Of a stretch of DNA of 64,000 nt, positions 35,779 to 44,016 are shown one piece after another. The position numbers and the translations under genes were made by a program. Positions within the stretch are counted from its first letter, which is position 1. Each line of letters starts with the position of its first letter. The stretch spans positions 62,001-126,000 of the forward strand of contig NZ_BMND01000015.1 in assembly GCF_014646275.1 (NCBI RefSeq), in the 5' to 3' direction. The stretch is from Streptomyces kronopolitis. Its GTDB lineage: Bacteria; Actinomycetota; Actinomycetes; Streptomycetales; Streptomycetaceae. The notes beneath the pieces are model-generated. The model did not search any database and was not told the DNA's origin. It saw nothing but the letters and a program-made list of their open reading frames with translations.

Positions 35779-36024
35779 TTCCCGGGCTCGTTTCGGACGG
35801 CGGTCGGCCCGGGCGGCGGACCGCCATCCGGGTCTGCTTCGTGGGTGTGGTCGGCGGCGTTCAGGATGTGTTCAGGTCGCGGCTGGAAGCGTTGGTTCGC
35901 GTACGACTTCATCGCCGCGCGCGGTGCACTTCGTACACACCACCTGCCGCCACTGCGCGTACTCCGTCACACCCCACGGCGCGCTGTGGGGCGGTGCGGG
36001 GGCGCTCCCCAGGAGGGATTTACC

Positions 36025-36903
36025 TTGCCTGAGCCCGAAGTCCTGACCGACATGGACGTCGCCGGCACCGACAGGTTCGTGCTGCGGAAGCTCCCCGAGG
36101 TCACGCTGGCCTTCTGGGTCATGAAGATCGCCGCGACGACCCTCGGCGAGACCGCCGGTGACCTCTTCGCCCAGACCCTCAAGCTCGGATACTTCCTGAC
36201 CACCATCGCGCTGTTTCTGGTCTTCGTGGTGACGCTGGTCGTGCAGCTCAAGTCCCGGCGCTACAACCCGTTCTTCTACTGGACCGTCATCCTGTCCACG
36301 AGCATGGCGGGCACCACGATGTCCGACTTCATGAACCGGGACGCGAGCGCCAAGTTCCTTACCGGGGGCGCCAAGTCGCTCGGCTGGGGACCGCAGGGCC
36401 TGGGGCTGGGATACCCCACAGGGGCCGCCATCCTGATCTCGCTGCTGGTCGCCATTTTCATCATCTGGAAGTGCACCGGCCTGACGTTCGCCATCCGCGA
36501 CATCGTCTCCTTCCGCGCGGAGGCCCTCTTCTGGGCGGCGATCCTCGTGTCGAACACGCTCGGCACCTCGATGGGCGACTTCCTCTCCGACAGCTCCGGA
36601 CTCGGCTACGCGGGCGGCGCCCTGCTCGTCACGGGGCTGCTCGCCGTACTCGTCGCCCTGATGCGGGTGCCGGTCGTGCCGAACGTGGTCCTGTTCTGGA
36701 TCGCCTTCGTGCTCACCCGGCCCCTCGGGGCGACCGCCGGTGACTTCCTCACCAAGCCGCTCGCCAAGGGCGGCCTCGACCTCGGTACGGCCGGCTCGTC
36801 GGCCGTACTCCTGGCGGTACTGGTAGGCCTTATGGGATACGCCCACGTGCAGGAGCGCAGGAACGCGGCTCCCCAGGACAAGACGCTCACGGGCGTTTCC
36901 TGA
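36025..36903 (+). CDS. DUF347-repeat (COG4705) membrane protein
   Basis: A 292-residue membrane protein made of four similar units, each with a hydrophobic pair of helices and a Gly-Asp motif: TLGETAGDLF near residue 45, TTMSDFMNR near 100, TLGTSMGDFLSD near 180 and PLGATAGDFLTK near 235. This fits the DUF347 repeat family of unknown function; the N-terminal LPEVTLAFWVMKIAATT is its usual start. The TTG start has AGGAGGG seven bases upstream. It is convergent with a two-component system 22 bases away. Confidence 0.88.
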   Translation: MPEPEVLTDMDVAGTDRFVLRKLPEVTLAFWVMKIAATTLGETAGDLFAQTLKLGYFLTTIALFLVFVVTLVVQLKSRRYNPFFYWTVILSTSMAGTTMSDFMNRDASAKFLTGGAKSLGWGPQGLGLGYPTGAAILISLLVAIFIIWKCTGLTFAIRDIVSFRAEALFWAAILVSNTLGTSMGDFLSDSSGLGYAGGALLVTGLLAVLVALMRVPVVPNVVLFWIAFVLTRPLGATAGDFLTKPLAKGGLDLGTAGSSAVLLAVLVGLMGYAHVQERRNAAPQDKTLTGVS

Positions 36904-36924
36904 GCGGCGCCCCGTGCGGCGGGA

Positions 36925-38316
36925 TCACCCGGCGGGCAGGCTGACCACGAAGCGCGCGCCCGGGGTGTGACCGCCGTCATGGGTCACGTCACCTCCGGCG
37001 GAGCGGGCCAGGCGCCGCGCGAGCGGCAGTCCCAGGCCCGCTCCGCCGTGTCCGTCCTCGGGGTCGGCACGCCGGCCCGGCTGGAAGAGGTGCGCGGTGA
37101 AGGCGGCTGGGACACCGGGACCGTCATCGACGACCGCCACCCTGGTGCCGTCGGGCTTCGTCGAGACCTGGATGGCCACCCGGCTGCGGGCGTGGCGTAC
37201 GGCATTGTCGACGAGCGGAGCGACGATGCGCTCCAGCAGTGCGGCGGGTACCCCGGCCACCAGGGTGTCCGGACCGGAAACCGTGATCGTGACCTCGTCT
37301 CGAACTCCCAGCCGAGCGGGGAGCCGACGCAGCACCGCTATGACGTCCGCCGTGCCGGGAACGGTCTGCGCGCCGGCCCGGGCGTCGTCGAGGACGGTCT
37401 CGCAGATGGTGCGCATGGAGTTGGCGGCATCGGCGATGGAGGCGTGCGCGGTGCGGGTTTCAGCGGTGGAGCGGGGGCGGACCTGCCACCAGTCGAGTTC
37501 GGCGGTGATCCGCGCCAGGGGGTTGCGCAGCTCGTGGGAGAGCTCCCGGGTGAGCTGCTGCTCGTGGCGCAGCACGGCCCGGATCCGGTCCAGCAACTCG
37601 TCCAACGAGGCCCCGAGCCGGGCGAGTTCGACGGGGCGGCCGTCGGCGCCGAAGCGCTGGTCGGAGGCGACCACGCTCCACCGGGTGGCCTGCTCCGTCA
37701 TCGTCCGCACGGGTCGCAGGGCGCGCCCCACCGCCAGCCGGGTCAGGACATAGGTGCCGACCAGGACACTGGCGTCCAGGGCGAGGGAGGCGATGAGCAA
37801 GGTGTCGGCCGAGGCCCGGTACGGCGCGAGGTCCATGGCGGTGACGACCGAGGCGGCGGGCCCGGCACCCGGCCGGACACCGCCCACGGGCTCGGCGCAC
37901 AGGCGGATCCGATCGCCGGCCATCACCTCGGCACACCGTCGGTCGCCGTGCGCGGCAAGGGCCGTGGCCGTTCGGGTGAGAGTGTCGCCGGGCGGCGCGG
38001 AGGCGGGGTGCTCCAGCAGCCGGGTGCCCGCGTAGATCCACACATTGGTGTCGAGCGCGGCGTCGCCCGGCGTCTCCAGGACGCGTACCGGGTGGTGGCG
38101 GGTGTCGACGGTCGCGGCCACGGCACCGGCCCGGGCGTGCAGTTCGTTGTCCGCCTGCTGCTGGAGGCGCTGGCGAACGATGCTGTTGAACACGACGGTG
38201 AGGACCACCATCACCAGCGCCGCGGTGGTCAGCGCGATCAGGGACAGCCGGCCCCGCAGCGTACGGGGGCGGCAGCGGCCGACCAGCGCGGCGAGCAGGC
38301 TGGGCAGGGTGCTCAT
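36925..38316 (-). CDS. Sensor histidine kinase
   Basis: A 463-residue membrane kinase: an N-terminal helix (residues 25-47), an extracytoplasmic segment, a second helix near 175-195 and a HAMP region, then HisKA with LSHELRNPLARI (phospho-His near 265) and an HATPase domain with LVDNAVRHA, VVDDGPGVP and GGAGLGLPLARRL. Its ATG overlaps the stop of the response-regulator gene, so the pair is coupled. Signal unknown. Confidence 0.93.
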   Translation of the reverse strand: MSTLPSLLAALVGRCRPRTLRGRLSLIALTTAALVMVVLTVVFNSIVRQRLQQQADNELHARAGAVAATVDTRHHPVRVLETPGDAALDTNVWIYAGTRLLEHPASAPPGDTLTRTATALAAHGDRRCAEVMAGDRIRLCAEPVGGVRPGAGPAASVVTAMDLAPYRASADTLLIASLALDASVLVGTYVLTRLAVGRALRPVRTMTEQATRWSVVASDQRFGADGRPVELARLGASLDELLDRIRAVLRHEQQLTRELSHELRNPLARITAELDWWQVRPRSTAETRTAHASIADAANSMRTICETVLDDARAGAQTVPGTADVIAVLRRLPARLGVRDEVTITVSGPDTLVAGVPAALLERIVAPLVDNAVRHARSRVAIQVSTKPDGTRVAVVDDGPGVPAAFTAHLFQPGRRADPEDGHGGAGLGLPLARRLARSAGGDVTHDGGHTPGARFVVSLPAG

Positions 38317-38978
38317 GACAGCCGGTGCCCGACGCCCCTGATGGTACTGATCGTCAGGCCGCTACCGGCGTCCCGGATCTTGCGCCGCAGCCGGCTCAGA
38401 TACTGGTCGAGGGTGTTGTCGCTGACCTGCGCGCCCTCCGGCCAGCCGGCCCGGACCAGTTCCCTTCGGCTCACTACTGCCCCCACGCCGGCCATCAGCG
38501 TGGCCAGCAGACGGAACTCGGTGGGCGTCAGCGCCACGTCGACGCCCGCTACGCACAAGCTGTGGTGCACCGGGTCCAGGACCAGGTCCCCGGCGGTCGT
38601 GGGGGCGGTGGGCCCGGAACGCTTGAGGGCGGCGCGCAGTCTGGCCGCGAGTTCGGCGAGGTGGAACGGCTTGGGGAGGTAGTCGTCACCTCCGGCGGAG
38701 AACCCGCTGAGGCGGTCGTGGAGTTGGTGGTGGGCGGTCAGGAAGACGACCGGGCCGGCGAACCCCTGCGCCCGCATCGCCTGGCACACGTCCCGTCCGT
38801 CCGCGTCGGGCAGCCCGACATCCAGCACCACCGCGTCCACGCCGTCGCCGGCCAGCCGCAGAGCCGTGGCGCCGTCCTGGGCGGCCAGCGTGGTGAAGCC
38901 CTCGTCACGCAGTCCGCGTACCAGCACGTCCCGCAGGGCGTGATCGTCCTCGACGACCAGGATGGGCAGACGTGACAT
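38313..38978 (-). CDS. OmpR/PhoB-family response regulator
   Basis: A 221-residue regulator with an N-terminal receiver (LVVEDDHALRD; phospho-Asp in VVLDVGLPDADG near residue 53; Lys in YLPKPFHLAEL) and a C-terminal winged helix (LTPTEFRLLATLM; YLSRLRRKI). GAGGAGG precedes the ATG by five bases. It is divergent from a DedA gene with palindromic elements between them. Confidence 0.94.
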   Translation of the reverse strand: MSRLPILVVEDDHALRDVLVRGLRDEGFTTLAAQDGATALRLAGDGVDAVVLDVGLPDADGRDVCQAMRAQGFAGPVVFLTAHHQLHDRLSGFSAGGDDYLPKPFHLAELAARLRAALKRSGPTAPTTAGDLVLDPVHHSLCVAGVDVALTPTEFRLLATLMAGVGAVVSRRELVRAGWPEGAQVSDNTLDQYLSRLRRKIRDAGSGLTISTIRGVGHRLS

Positions 38979-39090
38979 GGAACCTCCTCGCGCGACTGCT
39001 CCCCGAGGCCGCCTCGGGATGGGTCGCTCTTGCCGCGGGCGCGCGCCCCGGGACGGCCGGGTGCCCGCACACCCTAACGACTACAAGCAA

Positions 39091-39115
39091 GTAGACGGTC
39101 TACTGTACTGTAGAC
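39091..39115. promoter_or_regulatory. Alternating GTAGAC/GTCTAC operator-like repeats
   Basis: GTAGAC (39091-39096), GTCTAC (39098-39103) and GTAGAC (39110-39115) form two overlapping inverted repeats in the divergent region between the response regulator and the DedA gene. The stretch is markedly AT-richer than its surroundings and looks like a promoter-operator. Confidence 0.55.
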
Positions 39116-39286
39116 GAAAGCGTGGCAGTGGTCCGCGATCAAGGGCACGCCGCTCCGCTGGATGCGTTCCCATGCGTGACGGCGCCCGGCGCGGAGCCAG
39201 GGCTTCACCAGTACTGCCGACCCGGTGGCCGCACCTCGCGACAGTGGGGGCGGCGCACCGCCCCACCCCTGAGGAAGGAGCCTGGC

Positions 39287-39979
39287 GTGCCGTTGGGCCC
39301 ACAATCCGACGCTTTGTCCGCATATGGCCATCTCGCGGTCAACGCCCTGGACGCCGGGTCGCTGCTGACCGCGTTCGGTGCACTGGGGGTGGCCGTCGTC
39401 CTCTTCGCCGAGACCGGGCTGCTGGTCGGCTTCTTCCTGCCCGGCGACTCCCTGCTCTTCACCGCGGGACTGCTGTGCGTACCCGGCGGAACCGGGGTGC
39501 ACCTGTCGCTTTGGCAGGTTCTCCTCGCGGCGGTCGGCGGTGCGCTGTCCGGAGCGCAGGTGGGCTACTGGATCGGCCGCCGGGGCGGGCGGGCGATTCT
39601 CGCCCGCAGCCGGTCCCGCCATCTCCACGAAGGCGCTGAACGGGCCGAGGCGCTGCTGGCGCGGTACGGGCACGCCAAGGCCATCGTCCTGGCCCGCTTC
39701 GTCCCTGTCGTCCGCACCGTCCTCAATCCCCTGGCCGGCGCGCTCGATGTCCCGGCGGGGGTCTTCCTCCGCTGGCAGGTCGTCGGCGGTCTGGCGTGGA
39801 CCGTAGGCCTGGTGCTCGCCGGGTACGCCCTCGGTTCCTCCATCCCCAACGTCGACCGCTACCTGCTGCCGCTGGTCGCCCTCATCGTGCTCGTGTCCCT
39901 CCTCCCTCTCGCCCGCGAGGTTCAGCGAAGCCGCCGCGCCCGCCGCGACCAAGGCGTTGCCGAGGGAGAGGTGCGCTGA
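39287..39979 (+). CDS. DedA family (SNARE-associated) membrane protein
   Basis: A 230-residue DedA protein: FAETGLLVGFFLPGDSLLF near residue 45 with the conserved PGD, GYWIGRRGGR, and ARFVPVVRTVLNPLAG near 145 with the R-x4-R pair thought to be needed for function. GTG 39287 has GGAAGGAG six bases upstream; longer frames have no signal. DedA proteins are linked to undecaprenyl-phosphate or phospholipid flipping and cationic-drug tolerance. Confidence 0.92.
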   Translation: MPLGPQSDALSAYGHLAVNALDAGSLLTAFGALGVAVVLFAETGLLVGFFLPGDSLLFTAGLLCVPGGTGVHLSLWQVLLAAVGGALSGAQVGYWIGRRGGRAILARSRSRHLHEGAERAEALLARYGHAKAIVLARFVPVVRTVLNPLAGALDVPAGVFLRWQVVGGLAWTVGLVLAGYALGSSIPNVDRYLLPLVALIVLVSLLPLAREVQRSRRARRDQGVAEGEVR

Positions 39980-40102
39980 GGCGCGACTTTCGTGCCGGCG
40001 GGCCGCCGGCTACCTCCGGCGCGTTCGCCCTCGACAAGCCGAGGCGAGGCGAGGCGACACGCTCGATGGTGGCACCTTACGACGGCACCTCAACGTCCTT
40101 TC

Positions 40103-40437
40103 TCACACGGACGGTACCCCGGTCCGTTCAGGATCCCTGGAGTCGGATATGCGCCCCTGATCCAGTACGTGCACGCGGTCGGTGTAGGTGGTGATGAGGT
40201 CGAGTTCGTGGCTGACGAGGACCAGGGTGAGGCCGCGGTCGGTGCGCAGGCGGGTGAGGAGGTCCAGGATCGCGGCGGCGGTCGAGGGGTCGAGAGCCGA
40301 GGTGACTTCGTCGCAGAGCAGGAGGTCGGGTTCGGTGGCCAGGGCGCGGGCTATGGAGGCGCGTTGGCGCTGTCCGCCGGAGAGTTCGTGGGGGTAGCGG
40401 TCGGCGAAGTCGGCGGGGAGGCCGACGTCGTCGAGTG
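40103..40437 (-). pseudogene. Truncated ABC-transporter ATPase (C-terminal fragment)
   Basis: The minus strand encodes only the last 111 residues of an ABC ATPase: YPHELSGGQRQRASIARAL (signature), LLLCDEVTSALDP (Walker B and D loop), LVLVSHELDLI (H loop), ending at a TGA at 40103-40105. The Walker A half is missing, because at about 40436 the frame runs directly into the antisense of a MATE gene. The fragment resembles methionine or peptide-type importers' ATPases. It cannot be functional. Confidence 0.85.
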
Positions 40438-41757
40438 GCGCTGACGACCACCGACACCGTGATGATGGGCATGCTCGGCGCCGCCGACCTCGCGGCGGGA
40501 GGGCTGGCCATCGTCCTCTTCAACCAGCTGCGCACCATGGGCGTCGGGCTGATCACCTCCGTCGGCAACCAGATCGCCGCCGCCTCCGCCCGCGCGGAGA
40601 CCGCCGAAGGCACCGACGCCGCCGACAGCAGCGACGAAGTCCGCTCCATCGTCCGGGCCGGCCTGGCCCTCGCCACACTCGCCGGAGTGGTCGGCGCCGT
40701 GGTGATGCTGCTGATCGGACAGGCCCTGCCCTTCCTCGGCCAGGACGCAGGCGTGGCCGCGAGCGCCCAGCACATGCTGCTGGCCCTGGCGCCCGGACTG
40801 CTGCCCTGCCTGTGGTTCCAGGCCATCCGCCAGTTCACCGTCGGCATGCGGCGCCCGCAGGCGCTGCTGCAGATCACCATCGCCTCCGTCGCGGTCAACG
40901 CCGGCATCAACTGGGTGTTCATCCACGGCACCTAGGGCCTGCCGAAGCTGGGCCTGCCCGGCGTCGGCGTCGCCACTTCCCTGGTCTACCTGCTGACCTT
41001 CCTGGCGCTGTACGCGTTCACCCGCCGCGACGCCGTCCTCGCGCCGCTGCTCAGCCTCAACATCGCCCAGGCCGACCGGGCCACCGTCCGCCGCCTGGTG
41101 GGGCTGGGCGTCCCCATCGCGGCGACCTACGGCTCGGAGGCCGGCTTCTTCTCCGTCACCGCCCTGATGGCAGGCTCCTTCGGCAGCGCCGCCCTGGCCG
41201 CGCACACCGCCGTCAACCAACTCGTCTACATCGTCTTCCAGGTCGCCGTCGGCCTCTCCCACGCGGCCTCGATCAACGTCAGCCGAGAATTCGCGCTGGA
41301 CCGTCCCCAGGCGGCCCTGCGCATCAAGAACACCGCCCTGGCCTGCGCCGGAGCCGTCATGGCCGTGGTGGCCGTCCTCTACATCGCCATCCCGCGACTG
41401 GTGCTGGCGCCCTTCTTCGAAGGCGGCGCCGACGACAACGAGGCCATCACCATCGCCACCCACCTGCTACTGGTGACCATGGTGCTGCAGTTCTTCGACT
41501 GCGCACAGAACATCGGCGTGGGTCTGCTGCGCGGACTGGACGACACCAAGAGCGGCTTCCGCATCACCCTGATCGGCTACTGGCTCATCGGACTGCCGGC
41601 CGCCGCGCTCCTCGCCTACCCGGCCCACCTCGACACCCTCGGCATCTGGCTCGGCCTGCTCAGCGGTCTCGCGGCCACCGCCATCCTCCTGCTGCGCCGC
41701 TACACCACCGCCCTGCACGCCCGGTTCGCCGCCGCGGAGCCCGTACCCGCCGCCTGA
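40435..41757 (+). pseudogene. MATE efflux pump pseudogene (5'-truncated, in-frame stop)
   Basis: One frame reads as a multidrug/toxin extrusion protein: VALTTTDTVMMGMLGA at the join, AVNAGINWVFIHGT, then a TAG stop at 40933-40935, then GLPGVGVATSLVYLL, HTAVNQLVYIVFQVAVG and IGVGLLRGLDDTKSGF to the stop at 41757. The TAG interrupts an otherwise continuous alignment-like frame, and the first helix of MATE proteins is missing because the gene starts at the junction with the ABC-ATPase fragment. So both a deletion junction and a nonsense mutation have inactivated it. Confidence 0.88.
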
Positions 41758-41980
41758 ACCTCGCATCCCCTGGACCGGGCACCGACGGCAGCACGCCGCG
41801 GTGCCCGGCCCCCTTTCGCCGCCTGATGCGGCCGAGTCCGCACCGCACGACGGAGTGCGCCGAATCCGCTGCTGCCCCGTGCCACTTGGCCCCGCCCCCA
41901 CCCTCACCCGACTGGCCCAGCACCTGTGTGTGCGCCCCCGCCGAGTCGTACCGTGCCGCGCCCACGGCTAGCGTGAGGGC

Positions 41981-42664
41981 GTGGCACGGATCGTGGTCGT
42001 CGAGGACGACGAGGCCATCGGCGGCAGGCTCGCGGCGATGTTGCGCGCGCGAGGGCATGCGTGCGACTGGTGCTCCGACGGGGCGGCGGCGCTGGAGCGT
42101 GCCGGGCGGGAGCCCGCCGAGCTGGTGCTGCTGGACCTGGGGCTGCCGGACGTGGACGGCTTCGAGCTGTGCCGGAGGCTGCGTGAACTGCTGCCGCAGG
42201 CCGTGCTCGTCGTCCTGACGGCGCGCAGCGGTGAGATGGATGTGATCGAGGCGCTGGAGTCGGGCGCCGACGACTACCTGACCAAGCCGTTCCGGCTGGC
42301 CGAGCTGCAGGCGCGGATCGCGGCCCACCTGCGGCGGGCGGCTCCGGGCCGGCAGGGCGGGACCGGCCGGACCGAGCACGGCGCCCTGCTCATCGATCGC
42401 ACCGCCCGGCGGTGCCTGACCCCGGAGGGCGAGGTGGAGCTGAGGCCCAAGGAGTTCGATCTGCTGGTGCGGCTGGCCGCCTCGGTCGGCAGTGCGGTGA
42501 GCCGGGAGGATCTGATGGGCGATGTGTGGGACACGAACTGGTTCGGCTCCACCAAGACGCTCGACGTGCACATCGCGGCACTGCGCCACAAGCTCGGTGA
42601 CCGGGTGCGGATCACGACCCTGCGGCACTTCGGCTACCGGCTCGAACCTCCCGGGGAGAGCTGA
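41981..42664 (+). CDS. OmpR-family response regulator
   Basis: A 227-residue regulator: receiver with IVVVEDDEAIGG, phospho-Asp in LVLLDLGLPDVDG near residue 51 and TKPFRLAEL, then a winged helix (LRPKEFDLLVRL; TLDVHIAALRHKL). It is followed two bases later by its kinase. Convergent with the 44-48.7 kb ABC operon, its likely target. Confidence 0.94.
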   Translation: MARIVVVEDDEAIGGRLAAMLRARGHACDWCSDGAAALERAGREPAELVLLDLGLPDVDGFELCRRLRELLPQAVLVVLTARSGEMDVIEALESGADDYLTKPFRLAELQARIAAHLRRAAPGRQGGTGRTEHGALLIDRTARRCLTPEGEVELRPKEFDLLVRLAASVGSAVSREDLMGDVWDTNWFGSTKTLDVHIAALRHKLGDRVRITTLRHFGYRLEPPGES

Positions 42665-42666
42665 CC

Positions 42667-44004
42667 GTGCGCCGCCGGATCCTGCGGGCGGTCATCGCCG
42701 CGGTGGTGTGCGCGGTGGTGCTGTTCTGCGTCCCGCTGGCGGTGGCGACGCTGCGGCTGTACCGGCAGGACGAGGTGCGCGCACTGCAACAGCTCGCCGA
42801 CCGGGTCGCGGTGACCGTTCCGGCGGATGTGCACCACCCGCGCGATCCCATGGAACTGCCACGCGTCGGGCCGGGCAGGCAGGTGGGGGTGTACGACGAC
42901 CGGGCGCGGCGGGTGGTCGGGGCGGGACCGGCGGCCGGGGACCGGCCGGTCCGCGACGCGCTGGCGGGACGGGCCTCGTCGTCCCGGGGCGACGGGTGGC
43001 TGGTGGCGACGGTGCCGGTGGGCTCCGGCGAGCGGGTCCGCGCGGCGGTGCGGGCCGGCGCACCGGCCGACGGTCCCTGGCGCAGGGCACGTGTGACGTG
43101 GGCCGGTATGGGTGCGCTGGCCGTCGTCGCGATCGGTGTGGCGGCTGCGGTGGGCATCCGTTCCAGCCGGCGGCTGGCGTATCCGATGGAGGCGCTGGCC
43201 GCCACCGCCGGCCGGCTGGAGGACGGTGAGCTGTCGGCCCGGGCCGGGGTGTCCGGGCTGCCGGAGGCCGATGCCGTCGCGACCGCGCTGAACCGGGCCG
43301 CCGCGCGGATCGAGGAGTTGCTGCGCCGGGAGCGGGCGTTCAGCGCGGACGCCTCGCACCAGCTGCGCACCGCACTGACCCGGGTACGGCTGGAGCTGGA
43401 GAGCGGGCTGGCCGAGGGCGGTGCGGCGAAGCGGGAGCCGTCCACCGAGCCGGATCCGCGCGGCGCGCTGCGGACCGCCCTGGCCTCGCTGACCGCCATG
43501 GAGACGACGATCGAGGACCTGCTCTCGCTCGCCCGCGACGTGCCGGAGCGGGCGCCGCTGAACATCGAGGCACTGCTCGCCGATGCCGAGCGGCGCTGGC
43601 ACGGCGAACTGGCGGCCGCGGGCCGCCCCCTACGGATCACGGTGGAGTCGCCGCTGCCGGATGCCGTCGGCTCGGCACGCGCCGGCCGCCAGGTGCTGGA
43701 CGTCCTGCTGGCCAACGCCCTCGTCCACGGGGCGGGCACGGTGACCGTCACCGTCCGGGACGCGGCGGGGGTGCCGGCTGTGGACGTGGTGGACGAGGGG
43801 CCGGGCCTTCCCGAGGGCGTGGACGTCTTCGCCCGGCGACACGGCTACGACAGCGACGCTGCCGGCGGCGGGCACGGCATCGGTCTGGCGCTCGCCCGCT
43901 CCCTGGTGGAGGCCGAGGGCGGGCGCCTCCGGGTCTCCAGGAGGGCACCGCACCCCTGCTTCACCTGGCTGGTCGCCGGCGGTACGCGGACACCGCAGCC
44001 CTGA
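42667..44004 (+). CDS. Sensor histidine kinase
   Basis: A 445-residue kinase with two membrane helices (residues 5-28 and about 140-160) around a short external loop, a HAMP region, HisKA with DASHQLRTALTRVRLELE (phospho-His near 237), and HATPase motifs LLANALVHGAG, VVDEGPGLPEG and GGGHGIGLALARSL. It shares a transcript with the regulator before it. The short sensor loop is like that of envelope-stress kinases paired with ABC transporters. Confidence 0.93.
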   Translation: MRRRILRAVIAAVVCAVVLFCVPLAVATLRLYRQDEVRALQQLADRVAVTVPADVHHPRDPMELPRVGPGRQVGVYDDRARRVVGAGPAAGDRPVRDALAGRASSSRGDGWLVATVPVGSGERVRAAVRAGAPADGPWRRARVTWAGMGALAVVAIGVAAAVGIRSSRRLAYPMEALAATAGRLEDGELSARAGVSGLPEADAVATALNRAAARIEELLRRERAFSADASHQLRTALTRVRLELESGLAEGGAAKREPSTEPDPRGALRTALASLTAMETTIEDLLSLARDVPERAPLNIEALLADAERRWHGELAAAGRPLRITVESPLPDAVGSARAGRQVLDVLLANALVHGAGTVTVTVRDAAGVPAVDVVDEGPGLPEGVDVFARRHGYDSDAAGGGHGIGLALARSLVEAEGGRLRVSRRAPHPCFTWLVAGGTRTPQP

Positions 44005-44016
44005 CCCGGGCAGCGG

